This document shows positions 16,533 through 24,917 of a stretch of 57,100 nucleotides of DNA, piece after piece. A program made the position numbers and the translations under genes. Each line of letters begins with the position of its first letter. Position 1 is the stretch's first letter. Under the pieces are notes generated by a model, which worked only from the letters and a program-made list of their open reading frames with translations, was not told the DNA's origin and did not search any database. Source of the stretch: Pseudomonas viridiflava (GTDB lineage Bacteria > Pseudomonadota > Gammaproteobacteria > Pseudomonadales > Pseudomonadaceae); NCBI RefSeq assembly GCF_900583165.1, contig NZ_UTKY01000122.1, positions 1 to 57,100 of the forward strand, in the 5' to 3' direction.

Positions 16533-17879
16533 ATGGAATTCAAGCCTCTACGCGCACTGCCACACGGATCTGCCACCGCCCTGCTGCTCTGCCTCTGTGC
16601 CACCAGTGGCACAGCCAGCGCCGACGCCTTTGCCGCCGAATCCCCCTGGATGACCGGCGACTGGGGCGGCCTGCGTACCGACCTGCTCAAGCAGGGCGTC
16701 GATATCAAGATGGGCTACCTCGGTGAAACCGCCACCAGCCTGCGCGGCGGCTACAGCCGCCACGAACACCCGACACGCTATTCGGACCAGTTCAACCTTG
16801 GCGCCGATATCGACCTGCAAAAGTTCATGGGTTGGGAAGACGCGCTCTTCAGCGTGGCGGTCTCCAACCGGAACGGCAAGGAACTCGGTGAAAAGACCGA
16901 CGACCCGAGGGCGCGTGGCATGGGGTCAACCCAGGAAATCAATGGTCGCGGCAGCGTCACACGCTTGGGTGAACTGTGGCTGAGCAAAGGTTGGCTCAAC
17001 GATCGTATCAACCTCAAGGCCGGCCGCTTTGCGGTGAGCGACGAGTTTGCCGCCGAAGATTGCGTGTTCCAGAACCTGGCCTTCTGCGGTTCGCAGCCGG
17101 GCAACTACGTCGACAGCATCTACAACGGTCCCATCAGCCAATGGGCGGCACGCCTGCGCTATCGCTTGAGCGATGAGGTATATGCACAGGTCGGCGCGTT
17201 CAACGTCAACCCGTCCAATCTGGAAAACGGCAACGGCTTCAAGCTCAACACCGCCGGTACCACGGGCACGCTGGTGCCGGTGGAGTTGGTGTGGACACCC
17301 CGCGTCAACGACCTGCCGGGCGAATACCGCATCGGTTACTTTCGCAGCACGGCAGATGGCACAGACCTCTACAAAGATGACGCCAGCCAGCCCGCCGCGC
17401 TGACCGGCAACGACTACCGCAGCGTTTCCAGCCGCCACGGTTACTGGTGGGTGGGCAAGCAGCAGGTCACCTCAGTGGACGGCGACCCGTCGCGCGGCCT
17501 GACCCTGACTGCCAGCGTATCGTTCTACGACCGCGCGACCACTCCCGTCGACAGCTACCAGAAAATCAGCGCACTCTACAAAGGCCCGTTTGACGCACGC
17601 CCCAAGGATGCCTTGGGTTTCGGCGTGGCCCGCGTGCATGCCAGCTCACACCTGCTGCGCAATGCGCAAACGGCCAATCAAGCCAGTGGCTTGGGCTATG
17701 ACGCGACTGGCTACGTGCCAGAGCAACACAGCATGTACGTCGCAGAACTCAACTACCGCGTGCAAGCCACCCGCTGGCTGAGTGCGATGCCAAACCTGCA
17801 GTACATCAAGCACCCTGACGGCGTGCGCGAAGTGCCGAACTCGCTGGTGTTTGGCATGGAAGTGCAAACCCTGTTCTGA
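16533..17879 (+). CDS. OprB-type carbohydrate-selective porin
   Basis: 448 residues from ATG 16533 with AGGAAG upstream. A signal peptide (ALPHGSATALLLCLCATSGTASA-D) is followed by SPWMTGDWGGLRTDLLKQGV, the standard OprB opening, and a beta-barrel ending in FGMEVQTLF with a terminal Phe as required for outer-membrane insertion. OprB porins let glucose and other sugars into the periplasm. Being 72 bases after the cytochrome gene, it probably supplies the substrate of the dehydrogenase complex. A Cys pair (DCVFQNLAFC) may form a disulphide in an external loop. Confidence 0.9.
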   Translation: MEFKPLRALPHGSATALLLCLCATSGTASADAFAAESPWMTGDWGGLRTDLLKQGVDIKMGYLGETATSLRGGYSRHEHPTRYSDQFNLGADIDLQKFMGWEDALFSVAVSNRNGKELGEKTDDPRARGMGSTQEINGRGSVTRLGELWLSKGWLNDRINLKAGRFAVSDEFAAEDCVFQNLAFCGSQPGNYVDSIYNGPISQWAARLRYRLSDEVYAQVGAFNVNPSNLENGNGFKLNTAGTTGTLVPVELVWTPRVNDLPGEYRIGYFRSTADGTDLYKDDASQPAALTGNDYRSVSSRHGYWWVGKQQVTSVDGDPSRGLTLTASVSFYDRATTPVDSYQKISALYKGPFDARPKDALGFGVARVHASSHLLRNAQTANQASGLGYDATGYVPEQHSMYVAELNYRVQATRWLSAMPNLQYIKHPDGVREVPNSLVFGMEVQTLF

Positions 17880-17886
17880 CCTCGTG

Positions 17887-17910
17887 CAGGGCGCGGTCAA
17901 CCGCGCCCTG
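17887..17910. terminator. Bidirectional hairpin between porin and flavoprotein genes
   Basis: A perfect 10-base stem (CAGGGCGCGG / CCGCGCCCTG) with a TCAA loop sits in the 35-base gap between two convergent genes. There is no U-run on either side. Position and stability suggest a terminator for both. Confidence 0.6.
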
Positions 17911-17914
17911 ACGA

Positions 17915-18697
17915 TCAGGTGAAGTCATCGGCGGCCTTGTCGTGACCTTGCCCAGCGCGTGGATTCCATTGGAACCCCGACCGGGCCACCACTCCCGCCT
18001 TCAGGCGTTGATCGTCGCCATAGTCTTCACGCGGGTGAAAAAACAGCGGTTCAACCTCATCAATAACCTCGAGCACCTGCTTGTACCTCTGCAGGTAGAT
18101 AATGCGTTGTTCCTCAGACACATTGCCCGGCATCCAGGCAACGTAGGGTGGCAACACGTCAAACCCCAGGTAGCGAAATATCCCGTTGTGGATCGGCCAG
18201 AGAATATGGGTCATGCAGCCATCGATCCCATCGGGCTGATACAGGCTTTCGGCGGTGCCGGTGGTGACGCAGACCATGGCTTTGCGGCCTTTGAACTTGC
18301 CGTTGTCGTATTTCTCACCGGACGCGTACGCAAAGCCACGGGTCATGGTGCGGTCGACCCAGCCTTTGAGCACGGCTGGCATTGAGAACCACCAGATCGG
18401 GAACTGGAAAATCAATAGATCACACCAAAGCACCTTTGCCTGCTCCTGTTCCACATCAAAGGTCGGGCGGCCTTGGATGAACATGTGTTCCTGTTCAGCA
18501 GGGAGGTTCAGAAACTCTGTGTTCACCCGCGGCGTGGTGATATCGGCGCCGTCGAGGGGCGCCTTCCATTCCAGTGCGTACAGATCACTCACTTGAACCT
18601 TGTGTCCCTGGGCCGTCAGGGTTTCACTCGCCAGGTCTTTCAGTGCACCATTGAAGGAGCGAGGTTCCGGGTGGGCATACACAATCAGGACATTCAT
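17915..18697 (-). CDS. NAD(P)H:quinone oxidoreductase-like flavodoxin-fold protein
   Basis: 260 residues from ATG 18697; GAGGAA lies 6 bases ahead, whereas the ATG at 18703 abuts it. The open frame continues far upstream but there overlaps the divergent LysR gene. The start MNVLIVYAHPEPRSFNGALK, the segment DLLIFQFPIWWFSMPAVLKG, and GWVDRTMTRGFAY identify the NQO1/MdaB/KefF flavodoxin_2 family, which reduces quinones or electrophiles with FMN/FAD and NAD(P)H in the cytoplasm. The tail beyond residue ~215 is longer than in MdaB. It is divergent from a LysR gene, the standard arrangement for an inducible detoxifying reductase. A relative lies at 52089-52805. Confidence 0.88.
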   Translation of the reverse strand: MNVLIVYAHPEPRSFNGALKDLASETLTAQGHKVQVSDLYALEWKAPLDGADITTPRVNTEFLNLPAEQEHMFIQGRPTFDVEQEQAKVLWCDLLIFQFPIWWFSMPAVLKGWVDRTMTRGFAYASGEKYDNGKFKGRKAMVCVTTGTAESLYQPDGIDGCMTHILWPIHNGIFRYLGFDVLPPYVAWMPGNVSEEQRIIYLQRYKQVLEVIDEVEPLFFHPREDYGDDQRLKAGVVARSGFQWNPRAGQGHDKAADDFT

Positions 18698-18796
18698 CTG
18701 CATTTCCTCAAGACCAATGATGCCTGTGATTCTTACGCCTGACCCCGAGCGCGACAAATCATCGTTTTTAGCCGTATGAAAGAGAAAAACTGCGCC

Positions 18797-19687
18797 ATGA
18801 AACCTGAAGTCCCCCTCAAGGCCATCGCCTGCTTCGACGCTGTCATGCGCACCGGCAGTGCAGCCCTGGCTGCCGAGCAGATGTTTGTCACCCCGGGTGC
18901 CGTGGCGCAGCAGATCCGTAAGCTTGAGGGTTGGCTGGGCGTGTCGTTGTTCACTCGCACCGTGCGCAAGCTCAATCCTACTCAAGAAGCGTTGGCCTAC
19001 TGGAAACAGGTGCAGCCCGCACTTCAGACGCTGGAGAATACCAGCCTTGCGCTGCGTCATCGGCAGGGCCAGGAAGTGCGCCTTAGCCTGCCACCCGCCT
19101 TTGCCAATTCGTGGTTCGCTCGGCGCATGCCGACACTCACTCGCCAGCACACTCAACTCAAGCTGCACCTGAGTGCGAGCACCGATCTGGTTGACGTCAA
19201 CCACGATGGATTTGACCTTGCCGTACGCCATTGCGATGGGAAGGTTCCAGGGTTGGTGGCCGAGTTGTTGCTGGCGGATGAGGTCCGGGTGTATTGCAGC
19301 CCGCTGTATCGCGAGCGCCTGCAGTTACGCTCGCTCGCCGACCTCACGCGCACGACGCTGCTGTACACCACGTCGCATGCGCACTGGCCCGCGTGGCTCG
19401 CACAGCTCGGTATGGCAGATGCACAAATGGCATCCGGACTGCGTTTCGACCAGCCAGAACTTGCCATCGATGCGGCGCGGCGGGGTCAGGGAGTGGTGCT
19501 GACCAGTCCCTGGCTGGTCGAAGAGGCCGTGGAGCAAGGGCAACTGGAGCAGGTGTTCGAAGCAACCCTGTCCGTCGGCAAGGGCTACTATCTGGTTCAC
19601 CGCGCTAGCGCGCCCTTGCGTGCACCCGTCGAGCAACTTCGGCAGTGGTTATTGCAATCGGCACTTAGTTGCTCGCCTCACGTGTAG
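18797..19687 (+). CDS. LysR-family regulator (GcvA-like)
   Basis: 296 residues from ATG 18797 (MKPEVPLKAIACFDAVMRTG); ATG 18776 would add 7 residues and neither has a strong ribosome-binding site. The helix-turn-helix is AALAAEQMFVTPGAVAQQIR with KLEGWLGVSLFTR, as in the GcvA subgroup. The effector domain has DGFDLAVRHCDGKVPGLVAE. It is divergent from the quinone reductase gene (about 100 bases between starts) and most likely controls it. Its 3' end overlaps the end of the convergent SRPBCC gene by 23 bases. Confidence 0.88.
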   Translation: MKPEVPLKAIACFDAVMRTGSAALAAEQMFVTPGAVAQQIRKLEGWLGVSLFTRTVRKLNPTQEALAYWKQVQPALQTLENTSLALRHRQGQEVRLSLPPAFANSWFARRMPTLTRQHTQLKLHLSASTDLVDVNHDGFDLAVRHCDGKVPGLVAELLLADEVRVYCSPLYRERLQLRSLADLTRTTLLYTTSHAHWPAWLAQLGMADAQMASGLRFDQPELAIDAARRGQGVVLTSPWLVEEAVEQGQLEQVFEATLSVGKGYYLVHRASAPLRAPVEQLRQWLLQSALSCSPHV

Positions 19688-20174
19688 CCCGGACCAACCC
19701 ATCCAACCAGTCCTGATGGCCATTGATCATCGGGTTGGGCCGAGCCAGGGCCAGTTCTATTGCCGGCTTACCCTTCTGGGTTTCCTGGGTGAGGATGCGC
19801 ACGCGGCCCTGCGACAAGTCCTCGATGAGCCACGCATGATGCACATCCAGGCGGGTATCGCCCTCGCCCGCCCAACCATGCCAGGCAATCCGACCTGGTT
19901 GGCCGTCCGCCGGGGGGACGAATTCATTGCACTGCGCTTCGACCGGGAACCCGAAGGTCTCAAAGTAGAAGCGCATACCGTCTTGCAACTCAGGACCCGG
20001 GCCGTCATGCAGGCGCACATTCGCCGAGTTGGCGTAGTAGCTCGGCCATTGCGACGCATGGCTCAACAACGGCCAGATATCCGCGGCGGCGAGGCCGGCG
20101 ACGATGATTTCATTGGAGACAAAATTCTCGGTGAAGCCTGGCAGGTAGCCTTGCGGCCAGATGATCTCGTTCAT
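19665..20174 (-). CDS. SRPBCC (START-like) domain protein
   Basis: 169 residues from ATG 20174; a GTG at 20183 would add three residues. The N-terminus (ENFVSNEIIVAGLAAADIWPL) and the pattern WPSYYANSANV, GMRFYFETFGFPVEA, GRIAWHGWAGEGDTRLDVHHAWLI and the C-terminal helix NPMINGHQDWLDGLVRAT fit the polyketide cyclase/SRPBCC fold, a hydrophobic-ligand-binding barrel. No enzymatic residues are assigned. It is divergent from a LysR gene with only 73 bases between starts, so that protein is its probable regulator. Function unknown. Confidence 0.75.
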   Translation of the reverse strand: MNEIIWPQGYLPGFTENFVSNEIIVAGLAAADIWPLLSHASQWPSYYANSANVRLHDGPGPELQDGMRFYFETFGFPVEAQCNEFVPPADGQPGRIAWHGWAGEGDTRLDVHHAWLIEDLSQGRVRILTQETQKGKPAIELALARPNPMINGHQDWLDGLVRATREASN

Positions 20175-20247
20175 GCTCAGCACTCAGTGGTAATGGACTG
20201 GCGCCATGGTCGGTGCTAGCGTGAAATAACACCAATCGTCATCTTTT

Positions 20248-21168
20248 ATGCAGAGCATCATGAATCCTGATATCAGGCACCTCGACCTCAACCTGCTCAA
20301 AGCCCTCGATGCCTTGCTGGATGAGCGCAGCGTCACCCGCGCCGCCGAGCGCTTGTCGCTGACCCAGCCCGCGGTCAGCGGCATGCTCACTCGTTTGCGC
20401 GACAGTTTCGGCGACCCATTGTTCGTGCGTGCGCAACGCGGCATGGTGCCGACCCTGCGGGCGGAACAACTTGCTGGGCCGGTCAAGCAGTTGCTCGGTA
20501 GCGTCGAGCAGATGCTGCAACCCCAGGCATTTGACCCGCTCACGGCGACGATGACGGTTGCGCTGGCGTCCACCGACTACGCGTTGCGGGCGATGGTGGT
20601 GCCTTTCCTGAGCGCCCTGCGCGTACAGGCGCCGAATATCCGCATCGCCGTGCAACCCGTCGACCCGCAACAGCTGCCTGGCCAGCTGGACAGTGGGGCC
20701 ATCGACTTGGCGCTGGTGACACCCGACAGCACCCCGCCCGGCCTTCATTCGGCGGCGCTGTTCGATGAGCGTTATGTGTGTGTGATGCGCGCCGATCACC
20801 CTGAGTTACGGCATGAGGTACTGACCCTGGAGCGCTTTTGTGCGCTGGATCATGCGCTGGTCTCCCCCGCCGGTGGCGCCTTCGAAGGGGTAACCGATCA
20901 CGCGCTCGCCCGTATCGGCCGATCACGGCGCGTGACGGTTTCGGTGACCAGCTTCCTGGTGCTACCGGAGATCCTGCACACCAGCGACCTGATCGCCGTG
21001 GTACCCCGGCGCCTGGCGTTGCACGCCGATGGGCTGGTGTTGCGTGAACCACCGCTGGACATTCCAGGTTTCAGCAAGACCGTGGCATGGCATGAGCGCA
21101 CCCATCACGACCCCGCTCACACTTGGTTACGCAGCCTGTTGGTGGACACCTGCCTGGCACTCGACTGA
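20248..21168 (+). CDS. LysR-family regulator (NodD/PcaQ-like subgroup)
   Basis: 306 residues (302 if the ATG at 20260 is used, which gives the usual MNPDIRHLDLNLLKALDALL opening). The helix-turn-helix is SVTRAAERLSLTQPAVSGML with TRLRDSFGDPLFVRAQRGM, characteristic of the LysR subgroup with NodD and LeuO. The effector domain includes GAIDLALVTPD. Divergent from the SRPBCC gene, its likely target, and convergent with lhgO with a 6-base gap. Ligand unknown. Confidence 0.88.
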   Translation: MQSIMNPDIRHLDLNLLKALDALLDERSVTRAAERLSLTQPAVSGMLTRLRDSFGDPLFVRAQRGMVPTLRAEQLAGPVKQLLGSVEQMLQPQAFDPLTATMTVALASTDYALRAMVVPFLSALRVQAPNIRIAVQPVDPQQLPGQLDSGAIDLALVTPDSTPPGLHSAALFDERYVCVMRADHPELRHEVLTLERFCALDHALVSPAGGAFEGVTDHALARIGRSRRVTVSVTSFLVLPEILHTSDLIAVVPRRLALHADGLVLREPPLDIPGFSKTVAWHERTHHDPAHTWLRSLLVDTCLALD

Positions 21169-21174
21169 ACGCCT

Positions 21175-22371
21175 TCAAGCGCTAAGCTGCGCCTTGACCT
21201 TGCTGACGATAAACGCCCCGATAGGAATTGCCGACGTAGCCGCCGGCGACGGCGCGTTACACACGTTCACGCTCAGTTTAGTGTTCACAAACAGGAAGTC
21301 GTCAATCAACTTGCCGTTGTTCGACACAGCCTGGGCGCGGACACCAGCAGGATAGGGTTTCAAATCATCCTGGCTGATAGAAGGGCAGTATTTTTGCACC
21401 TGCTTGAGATAGCTGCGCTTGAAGATCGAGTTTCTCATCTCAATCAACCCAGGCTTGAAGTTGGCCTTGAGCACTTTCAACACACCGGGCGAGGTGAATA
21501 TCTCGAACATGTCCACCAGGGAGAAATCGGTTTTTTTGTAGCCTTCCCTTTTCAGCGCCAATACGGCATTGGGGCCGACCGTTACCGTGCCATCGATCAT
21601 GCGGGTCAGGTGTACGCCCAGAAAGGGCATGGAGGGATCGGGAATAGGGTAAATCAGGTGATTGACGATCTGATTGTGCACATGGGGTAGCAAGTAATAC
21701 TCGCCTCGGAACGGGCAAATCTGGAACTCAGGCTCCATGCCCAGCATCCGCACTACACGATCAGCCATCAGCCCGGAACAGGAAATCAGAAACCGGCCCT
21801 GATAAATCCCGGACGTGGTGGTGACTACCACCTCCTCCGCGCGCTCGTCGAGCGCGGTGACCTCGCTGTTGTAGCGGATGACGCCGCCTTTGCGGGTGAA
21901 CTCCGTGGCCATTTGCCGGGTAACTTCGGCGTAATTGACGATGCCGCTGGAGGGCACATAGATGCCGCCGAGGCCGATAATGTTAGGCTCCCTTTCCCGT
22001 AGCGCCTGCGCGCTGAGCCATTCACGCTCCAGGCCATTGGCCGCCGTGCGGTCCCACAACGCCTGCATTCGCTGCATCTCGACGTCATTGGTGGCCACCA
22101 GCAGCTTGCCGCAGGTGTCGTAACGAATGCCGTGCTCATCACAGAACGCTTTGGTCGCCCGGTTGCCCTCCAGGCAGAACTTTGCCTTGAGGCTGCCGGG
22201 GGTGTAGTAGACCCCGGCGTGAATCACACCGCTGTTATGCCCGGTCTGATGACGGGCCGCGCCTGATTCCTTTTCCAACAGCAGAACCTGCGCATCCGGG
22301 TATTCACCCACCAATTGCATGGCGGTGGACATGCCGATGATGCCGCCGCCGATGATCACAAAGTCGTACAC
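21175..22371 (-). CDS. lhgO: L-2-hydroxyglutarate oxidase/dehydrogenase
   Basis: 398 residues. FAD-binding GGGIIGMSTAMQL at 8-20, then EKESGAARHQTGHNSGVIHAGVYY, RFLISCSGLMADRVVRMLGM, GVHLTRMIDGTVTVGPNAVLAL and C-terminal SPAATSAIPIGAFIV are as in E. coli LhgO (YgaF). The enzyme oxidises L-2-hydroxyglutarate to 2-oxoglutarate and passes electrons to membrane quinone. It is the last gene of the minus-strand run and follows glaH, its metabolic partner in glutarate catabolism. The family call is firm. Confidence 0.95.
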   Translation of the reverse strand: MYDFVIIGGGIIGMSTAMQLVGEYPDAQVLLLEKESGAARHQTGHNSGVIHAGVYYTPGSLKAKFCLEGNRATKAFCDEHGIRYDTCGKLLVATNDVEMQRMQALWDRTAANGLEREWLSAQALREREPNIIGLGGIYVPSSGIVNYAEVTRQMATEFTRKGGVIRYNSEVTALDERAEEVVVTTTSGIYQGRFLISCSGLMADRVVRMLGMEPEFQICPFRGEYYLLPHVHNQIVNHLIYPIPDPSMPFLGVHLTRMIDGTVTVGPNAVLALKREGYKKTDFSLVDMFEIFTSPGVLKVLKANFKPGLIEMRNSIFKRSYLKQVQKYCPSISQDDLKPYPAGVRAQAVSNNGKLIDDFLFVNTKLSVNVCNAPSPAATSAIPIGAFIVSKVKAQLSA

Positions 22372-22404
22372 CTGTATTCCCTCTCTACCTACGTCGGGGG
22401 TAAA

Positions 22405-22424
22405 CGGGGGCGCCTGCGCCCCCG
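22405..22424 (-). terminator. Hairpin between glaH and lhgO
   Basis: A perfect 8-base GC stem (CGGGGGCG / CGCCCCCG) with a 4-base loop lies in the 60-base gap between two co-directional genes. There is no U-run, so it may reduce or stabilise the downstream message rather than end transcription. Confidence 0.4.
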
Positions 22425-22431
22425 CGCCGGT

Positions 22432-23418
22432 TCAGTTGGCGCTTTGCCCGTGCTGATGCGCCAGCTTGGGATAGCTGATGTAACCACGTTGACGCATCAA
22501 CTCACGACGCAGACCCGGGTGCGCAGTGAAGCGATCACGGCCGTGCAGCCAGAACAGGTTGTTGATCAGCAGGAATGAACCAACAGCGACTGGCACAGAC
22601 AGCTTGGCATCGCTGTTTTCCAGTGACTCGCCAAGCGCGTACAACCAGGTGCCCTCTTCGAAATTTTCTGGCTGCACGAATTGGTCGATATAACGCATGG
22701 TCGGCCGGCCGACTTCATCGGTGTCGAAGATGGCATGGAACACATCCTCCTTGACGTTTTTGCTCGGCGGCGCCGTCCAGCGCAGGGGACGACGCGCCAG
22801 CGGATGCCTGTAGAACGTGTCCAGGTCCGCCCAGTCATCCAGGTGCAGGATCAGCGAGTTGCCGCCTTCCATGTTCTGCTCGTCGATCTTCATCATCAGC
22901 ACGTAGTCGGTAATCTGATTCACGAAGGTGCCGTCGTTGTGCAACTCCATTACACGGTGCGGAGCACGCAAATAGCTGTCCGAGGTGTCGACGTTTTCCA
23001 CCACGAACCGCGCATAGAACTGACCACTCATGGCATCGAAATTCGAACGCCCGAGCAAGTGCGCCACGGCGGTGGAAAACTTGACCATGTCGTCTGCCTG
23101 GGACACGTTATCCAGGCCTTGGGGAACGATCAGCAGGCCCCCGGTTGCTCGGTCCATCACCGTATTCACCAGCACTGGGCGCAGGGTACCGCCGCAGAGC
23201 TCATCAAGGAGCTGGCCAAACTGGAATCGCAGGAAAGACTTGTACTCCAGCGCCTGCACCGGCAGTTGAGCTACAGCGCTCAAAAACGCACTGACCGTCG
23301 ATTGCGCAAACGTTAGTTCAAGCAGGCGTGGAGACTGGGCCGAAGGCATGATTGAAAAGCCCTGGAAGGCTGCTGGTGGCTGCATGACCGCAACGTCGAG
23401 CGGGGCGAAGGCATTCAT
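22432..23418 (-). CDS. glaH: Glutarate 2-hydroxylase (2-oxoglutarate/Fe(II) dioxygenase)
   Basis: 328 residues from ATG 23418, with GAGGATG 5 bases ahead; the longer open frame upstream runs into the porin gene and is not coding. The metal ligands of E. coli GlaH (CsiD) appear at the same positions: His160 and Asp162 in HNDGTF and His292 in LHGRDRF. The 2-oxoglutarate-binding Arg lies in the following GLRREL segment. Reaction: glutarate + 2-oxoglutarate + O2 gives L-2-hydroxyglutarate + succinate + CO2. In other pseudomonads this serves lysine catabolism next to davT/davD; here it lies in a run of dicarboxylate beta-oxidation genes, which suggests a different glutarate source. Confidence 0.95.
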   Translation of the reverse strand: MNAFAPLDVAVMQPPAAFQGFSIMPSAQSPRLLELTFAQSTVSAFLSAVAQLPVQALEYKSFLRFQFGQLLDELCGGTLRPVLVNTVMDRATGGLLIVPQGLDNVSQADDMVKFSTAVAHLLGRSNFDAMSGQFYARFVVENVDTSDSYLRAPHRVMELHNDGTFVNQITDYVLMMKIDEQNMEGGNSLILHLDDWADLDTFYRHPLARRPLRWTAPPSKNVKEDVFHAIFDTDEVGRPTMRYIDQFVQPENFEEGTWLYALGESLENSDAKLSVPVAVGSFLLINNLFWLHGRDRFTAHPGLRRELMRQRGYISYPKLAHQHGQSAN

Positions 23419-23449
23419 TGCTACATCCTCTTTTTTGTCGAGTAAAGAG

Positions 23450-23472
23450 GCGCACGACACAGCGTCGTGCGC
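23450..23472 (-). terminator. Hairpin between the OprD porin gene and glaH
   Basis: A perfect 9-base stem (GCGCACGAC / GTCGTGCGC) with a 5-base loop in the 80-base gap. It lacks a U-run and could be an attenuating or mRNA-protecting structure after the porin gene. Confidence 0.45.
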
Positions 23473-23498
23473 CCGGTGAAAATTACTGAATCGACACC

Positions 23499-24824
23499 TC
23501 AGAACAGCGCGACGGTGTAGCTCACTGTCATACGGGTCTGGTCCTGATTGGCATCCGCCTCGGAGTGCAACACGCCTGAGCGCAAGGCGAACCCAAGGCC
23601 TTTGAAGGTGCCGTCCTGGATCACATAATCGAGTGCCAGATCGCGCTCCCATTCCTGTTGATCGCGGCCGGTGGTGGTCTTGATGTTGTCGCCCTTGAGG
23701 TAGACCACCGAGGCGCGCAGGCCTGGGAGACCAGCGCCGGCAAAGTCGTAGGCATATTGGGCAAACCAGGTCTGTTCACCGGCGCGGTTGAAGCTGGTGA
23801 TCATGCGATCGGTGAACAAGTAGAGGGATGTGCCGGTCGCGCCTTTGTCCGGTAGCGAGCCCTGGTTGAGTTGGACGAAGTTGCTGGCGTCCGAAATGCT
23901 TTGGTAGCCGCCCGTCAATGCGTGGCCGCCGAGGCTGTAGGTAAAGATCGCGCTCCAGGTGCGGTTGTCGATCTCACCCGAGGCATCGTCGCTGTAGCCA
24001 CTGGTGCGATAACCGGCACTACGCCCTGCCGCGCGGCCATTGGCACCACTGGAACCGGTGTCGAAGTAGCGCAGGTCGGTCTTCAACGACTGCCCTTCAC
24101 CCAATCCCAGCACGTGCTGCAGGCCATAAAATTGCTGCGTGTAATAGTCTTCCAGGTTGGCCACGTAGTACTGCAGTGTCAGGTCTTTGTTGACCTTGAA
24201 ATCCCCGCCGGCAAACACGAATGCATTGCTCTGGCGTATACCACCGGCGACGGCCAGCCCGGTACTGTCCGTGGAGCCGCGTCCGGTCGCGTGTTCCAAA
24301 CGACCCGCCGTCAGGCTTAGGTTGTCGATTTCTGTGCTGGAAATCTGGGCGCCCTCAAAGGTCTGCGGCAGTAGGCGGCCGTCATTGGCTTGCAGGATCG
24401 GCAACTTGGGCATCAGCGTGCCGTAGCGCAGTTCGGTTTGGCTCAGGCGCATCTTGGCGGTTAGGCCGAGGCGACTCCATTCGTCAGCGGTGTGGTCCCC
24501 TGCGGATGGAATCATCGAACTACCGCGATGCCGCCCTTGCCCGCTGTCCAGCGTCACGCCGAGCAAGCCCATGGCGTCGAGGCCAAATCCAAGGGGGCCA
24601 TTGGTAAACCCCGAGGAGTAATTGAGCATGAAACCTTGTGCCCACTCCGCGGTGTTACTCTGCCCGGCCGGCCCCGCACGGTCGCGGTAATCGTTGTTGA
24701 AATAGTAATTGCGCAGGCCAAGCGTGGCTTTGCTGTCGCCGACAAAGTCCGCTGACGCAGGCTGACCGAAGAACAGCAGGCAAGCGCCGGCGCTCAAGCC
24801 CGTGAGGGCCAGGGATGTTTTCAT
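23499..24824 (-). CDS. OprD-family outer-membrane porin
   Basis: 441 residues from ATG 24824; an upstream ATG at 24866 would put an unlikely leader before the signal peptide (TSLALTGLSAGACLLFFGQPASA-D). The opening FVGDSKATLGLRNYYFNNDYRD, the middle PQTFEGAQISSTEIDNLSLTAGRLEHAT and the C-terminal barrel strand ending in TVALF define the OprD family, 18-strand channels for basic amino acids (OccD) or carboxylates (OccK). Being inside the dicarboxylate operon, it is probably an OccK-type carboxylate channel. The leader carries AAnAAnAA motifs. Confidence 0.9.
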   Translation of the reverse strand: MKTSLALTGLSAGACLLFFGQPASADFVGDSKATLGLRNYYFNNDYRDRAGPAGQSNTAEWAQGFMLNYSSGFTNGPLGFGLDAMGLLGVTLDSGQGRHRGSSMIPSAGDHTADEWSRLGLTAKMRLSQTELRYGTLMPKLPILQANDGRLLPQTFEGAQISSTEIDNLSLTAGRLEHATGRGSTDSTGLAVAGGIRQSNAFVFAGGDFKVNKDLTLQYYVANLEDYYTQQFYGLQHVLGLGEGQSLKTDLRYFDTGSSGANGRAAGRSAGYRTSGYSDDASGEIDNRTWSAIFTYSLGGHALTGGYQSISDASNFVQLNQGSLPDKGATGTSLYLFTDRMITSFNRAGEQTWFAQYAYDFAGAGLPGLRASVVYLKGDNIKTTTGRDQQEWERDLALDYVIQDGTFKGLGFALRSGVLHSEADANQDQTRMTVSYTVALF

Positions 24825-24843
24825 GGGAAGTATGTCCAGTGAG

Positions 24844-24857
24844 ATTATTGTTGTTAT
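24844..24857 (-). promoter_or_regulatory. Hfq/Crc-type CA motif in the OprD leader
   Basis: On the minus strand the leader reads ATAACAACAATAAT, holding overlapping AACAACAA and AACAATAA, which fit the AAnAAnAA site bound by Hfq/Crc in carbon catabolite repression. It is 20-33 bases before the porin ATG, close to the ribosome entry site. Confidence 0.6.
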
Positions 24858-24917
24858 GGATGACATTCATCGAGGAGCGGCCTGTAGGCCGCCCTTCAAC
24901 ACCCCGTCATGCAAGGG

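Noticed and set aside
18698..19231. N-terminal extension of the quinone reductase frame
   Set aside because: The extension lies antisense to the divergent LysR gene, and a good ribosome-binding site and the family start are at 18697.
21175..23418. glaH-lhgO as a plain lysine-catabolism locus
   Set aside because: No davA, davB, davT or davD genes are adjacent; the genes are continuous with dicarboxylate beta-oxidation genes instead. The lysine role cannot be excluded but is not supported here.
24877..24892. GCGGCC-TGTA-GGCCGC hairpin after the thiolase gene as a terminator
   Set aside because: The stem is only six bases, there is no U-run, and the co-directional porin gene follows within 93 bases, so I leave it unassigned.
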